Assembly: GCA_937957985.1 (NCBI GenBank)
Contig: CALGOH010000249.1
Span: 1-6,305, forward strand
Reading direction: 5' to 3'
DNA from: an uncultured Verrucomicrobiae bacterium
Lineage (GTDB): Bacteria; Verrucomicrobiota; Verrucomicrobiia; Verrucomicrobiales; Akkermansiaceae
Length of the DNA: 6,305 nt
In this document: positions 6,202 to 6,305 of the stretch, one piece after another
Numbering within the stretch: position 1 is the first letter of the stretch
How the letters are laid out: every line of letters begins with the position of its first letter
Position numbers and translations under genes: made by a program
The notes under the pieces: model-generated
What the model saw: the letters and a program-made list of their open reading frames with translations, nothing else
Told to the model about the DNA's origin: nothing
The model's database searches: none

Positions 6202-6230
6202 GCCCTAGCAGCATCGATGCCGGGATGCAA
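6202..6230 (-). promoter_or_regulatory. Candidate amt promoter (short-leader type)
   Basis: On the minus strand, TTGCAT (6225-6230) is followed after 17 bp by TAGGGC (6202-6207), which ends 7 nt before the ATG at 6194. The spacing and the CTAGGGCGC string parallel the serA site. The -10 is a poor sigma-70 match taken alone. The same AGGG could instead be a Shine-Dalgarno, in which case transcription could read in from the upstream gene. The spacer includes the perfect palindrome GCATCGATGC (6211-6220), a possible operator. Confidence 0.4.
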
Positions 6231-6253
6231 CGCGTGCGGAGTTCACGGGCATG

Positions 6254-6305
6254 CTACTCCGGCAGGACGCGGATGCGGGTGGGCTGGCGGTCGAGGAGTT
6301 GTCGT
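6254..6305 (-). CDS. C-terminal end of an unidentified upstream gene (partial)
   Basis: At the right edge one minus-strand frame reads RQLLDRQPTRIRVLPE and then TAG (6254-6256). Fourteen of its 16 codons end in G or C, as in the neighbouring real genes. It is probably the last residues of a gene entering from outside the window, on the same strand as amt and 59 bp upstream of it. The fragment is too short to identify. It could be chance, since an open run of 16 codons is common in GC-rich DNA. Confidence 0.4.
   Translation of the reverse strand, partial: RQLLDRQPTRIRVLPE

Noticed and set aside
1..6305. CRISPR array, tRNA, rRNA, toxin-antitoxin or other defence system
   Set aside because: I saw no regularly spaced repeats, no tRNA-like CCA/TΨC patterns, no rRNA motifs and no defence-type gene. 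The window is mostly housekeeping metabolism.

Overview
The window is GC-rich DNA (roughly two-thirds G+C by eye) and looks like a chromosomal segment of a free-living, prototrophic bacterium. It carries housekeeping amino-acid and nitrogen genes rather than a phage, island or defence system. The protein style, very high GC at third codon positions and near absence of Shine-Dalgarno sites would fit Verrucomicrobiota (Haloferula/Luteolibacter-like). That placement is an impression from memory, not a demonstrated result.

Layout: (a) 1-316 has no gene I can support, but contains an 11-bp inverted repeat whose right arm stops just before (b) 317-469, the decayed N-terminal piece of an ISAs1-family transposase. 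(c) 482-2086, minus strand, is a complete serA (D-3-phosphoglycerate dehydrogenase with ACT domain); its stop codon lies about 13 bp from the IS remnant. (d) 2087-2420 is a divergent regulatory region with a conspicuous AT-rich island. (e) 2421-4121, plus strand, is a complete ilvD (dihydroxy-acid dehydratase). (f) 4118-4618, plus strand, is a four-helix membrane protein of unknown function, overlapping the ilvD stop by 4 bp (GTGA). (g) 4619-4754 is a convergent intergenic region holding three small perfect hairpins with the same GAT/ATC triloop. (h) 4755-6194, minus strand, is a divergent Amt/Rh-family ammonium-transporter-like protein. (i) 6254-6305, minus strand, is the probable C-terminal end of another gene that runs off the right edge.

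How the genes relate: serA commits 3-phosphoglycerate to serine, ilvD makes the 2-keto acids for valine and isoleucine (and leucine), and an Amt protein would normally bring in ammonium for such synthesis. A common nitrogen/amino-acid theme is plausible, but the genes do not form one operon.

The two most interesting points are as follows. First, the Amt-like protein keeps the Trp, Asp, first pore His and Ser of the canonical conduction site, but by ungapped alignment from memory has lost one gate Phe (Ser), the other gate Phe (Met) and the second pore His (Asn). It also lacks the C-terminal regulatory tail. Second, serA, amt and possibly ilvD share a promoter layout in which the -10 element ends only 7-9 nt before the ATG, which would give leaderless or nearly leaderless mRNAs.
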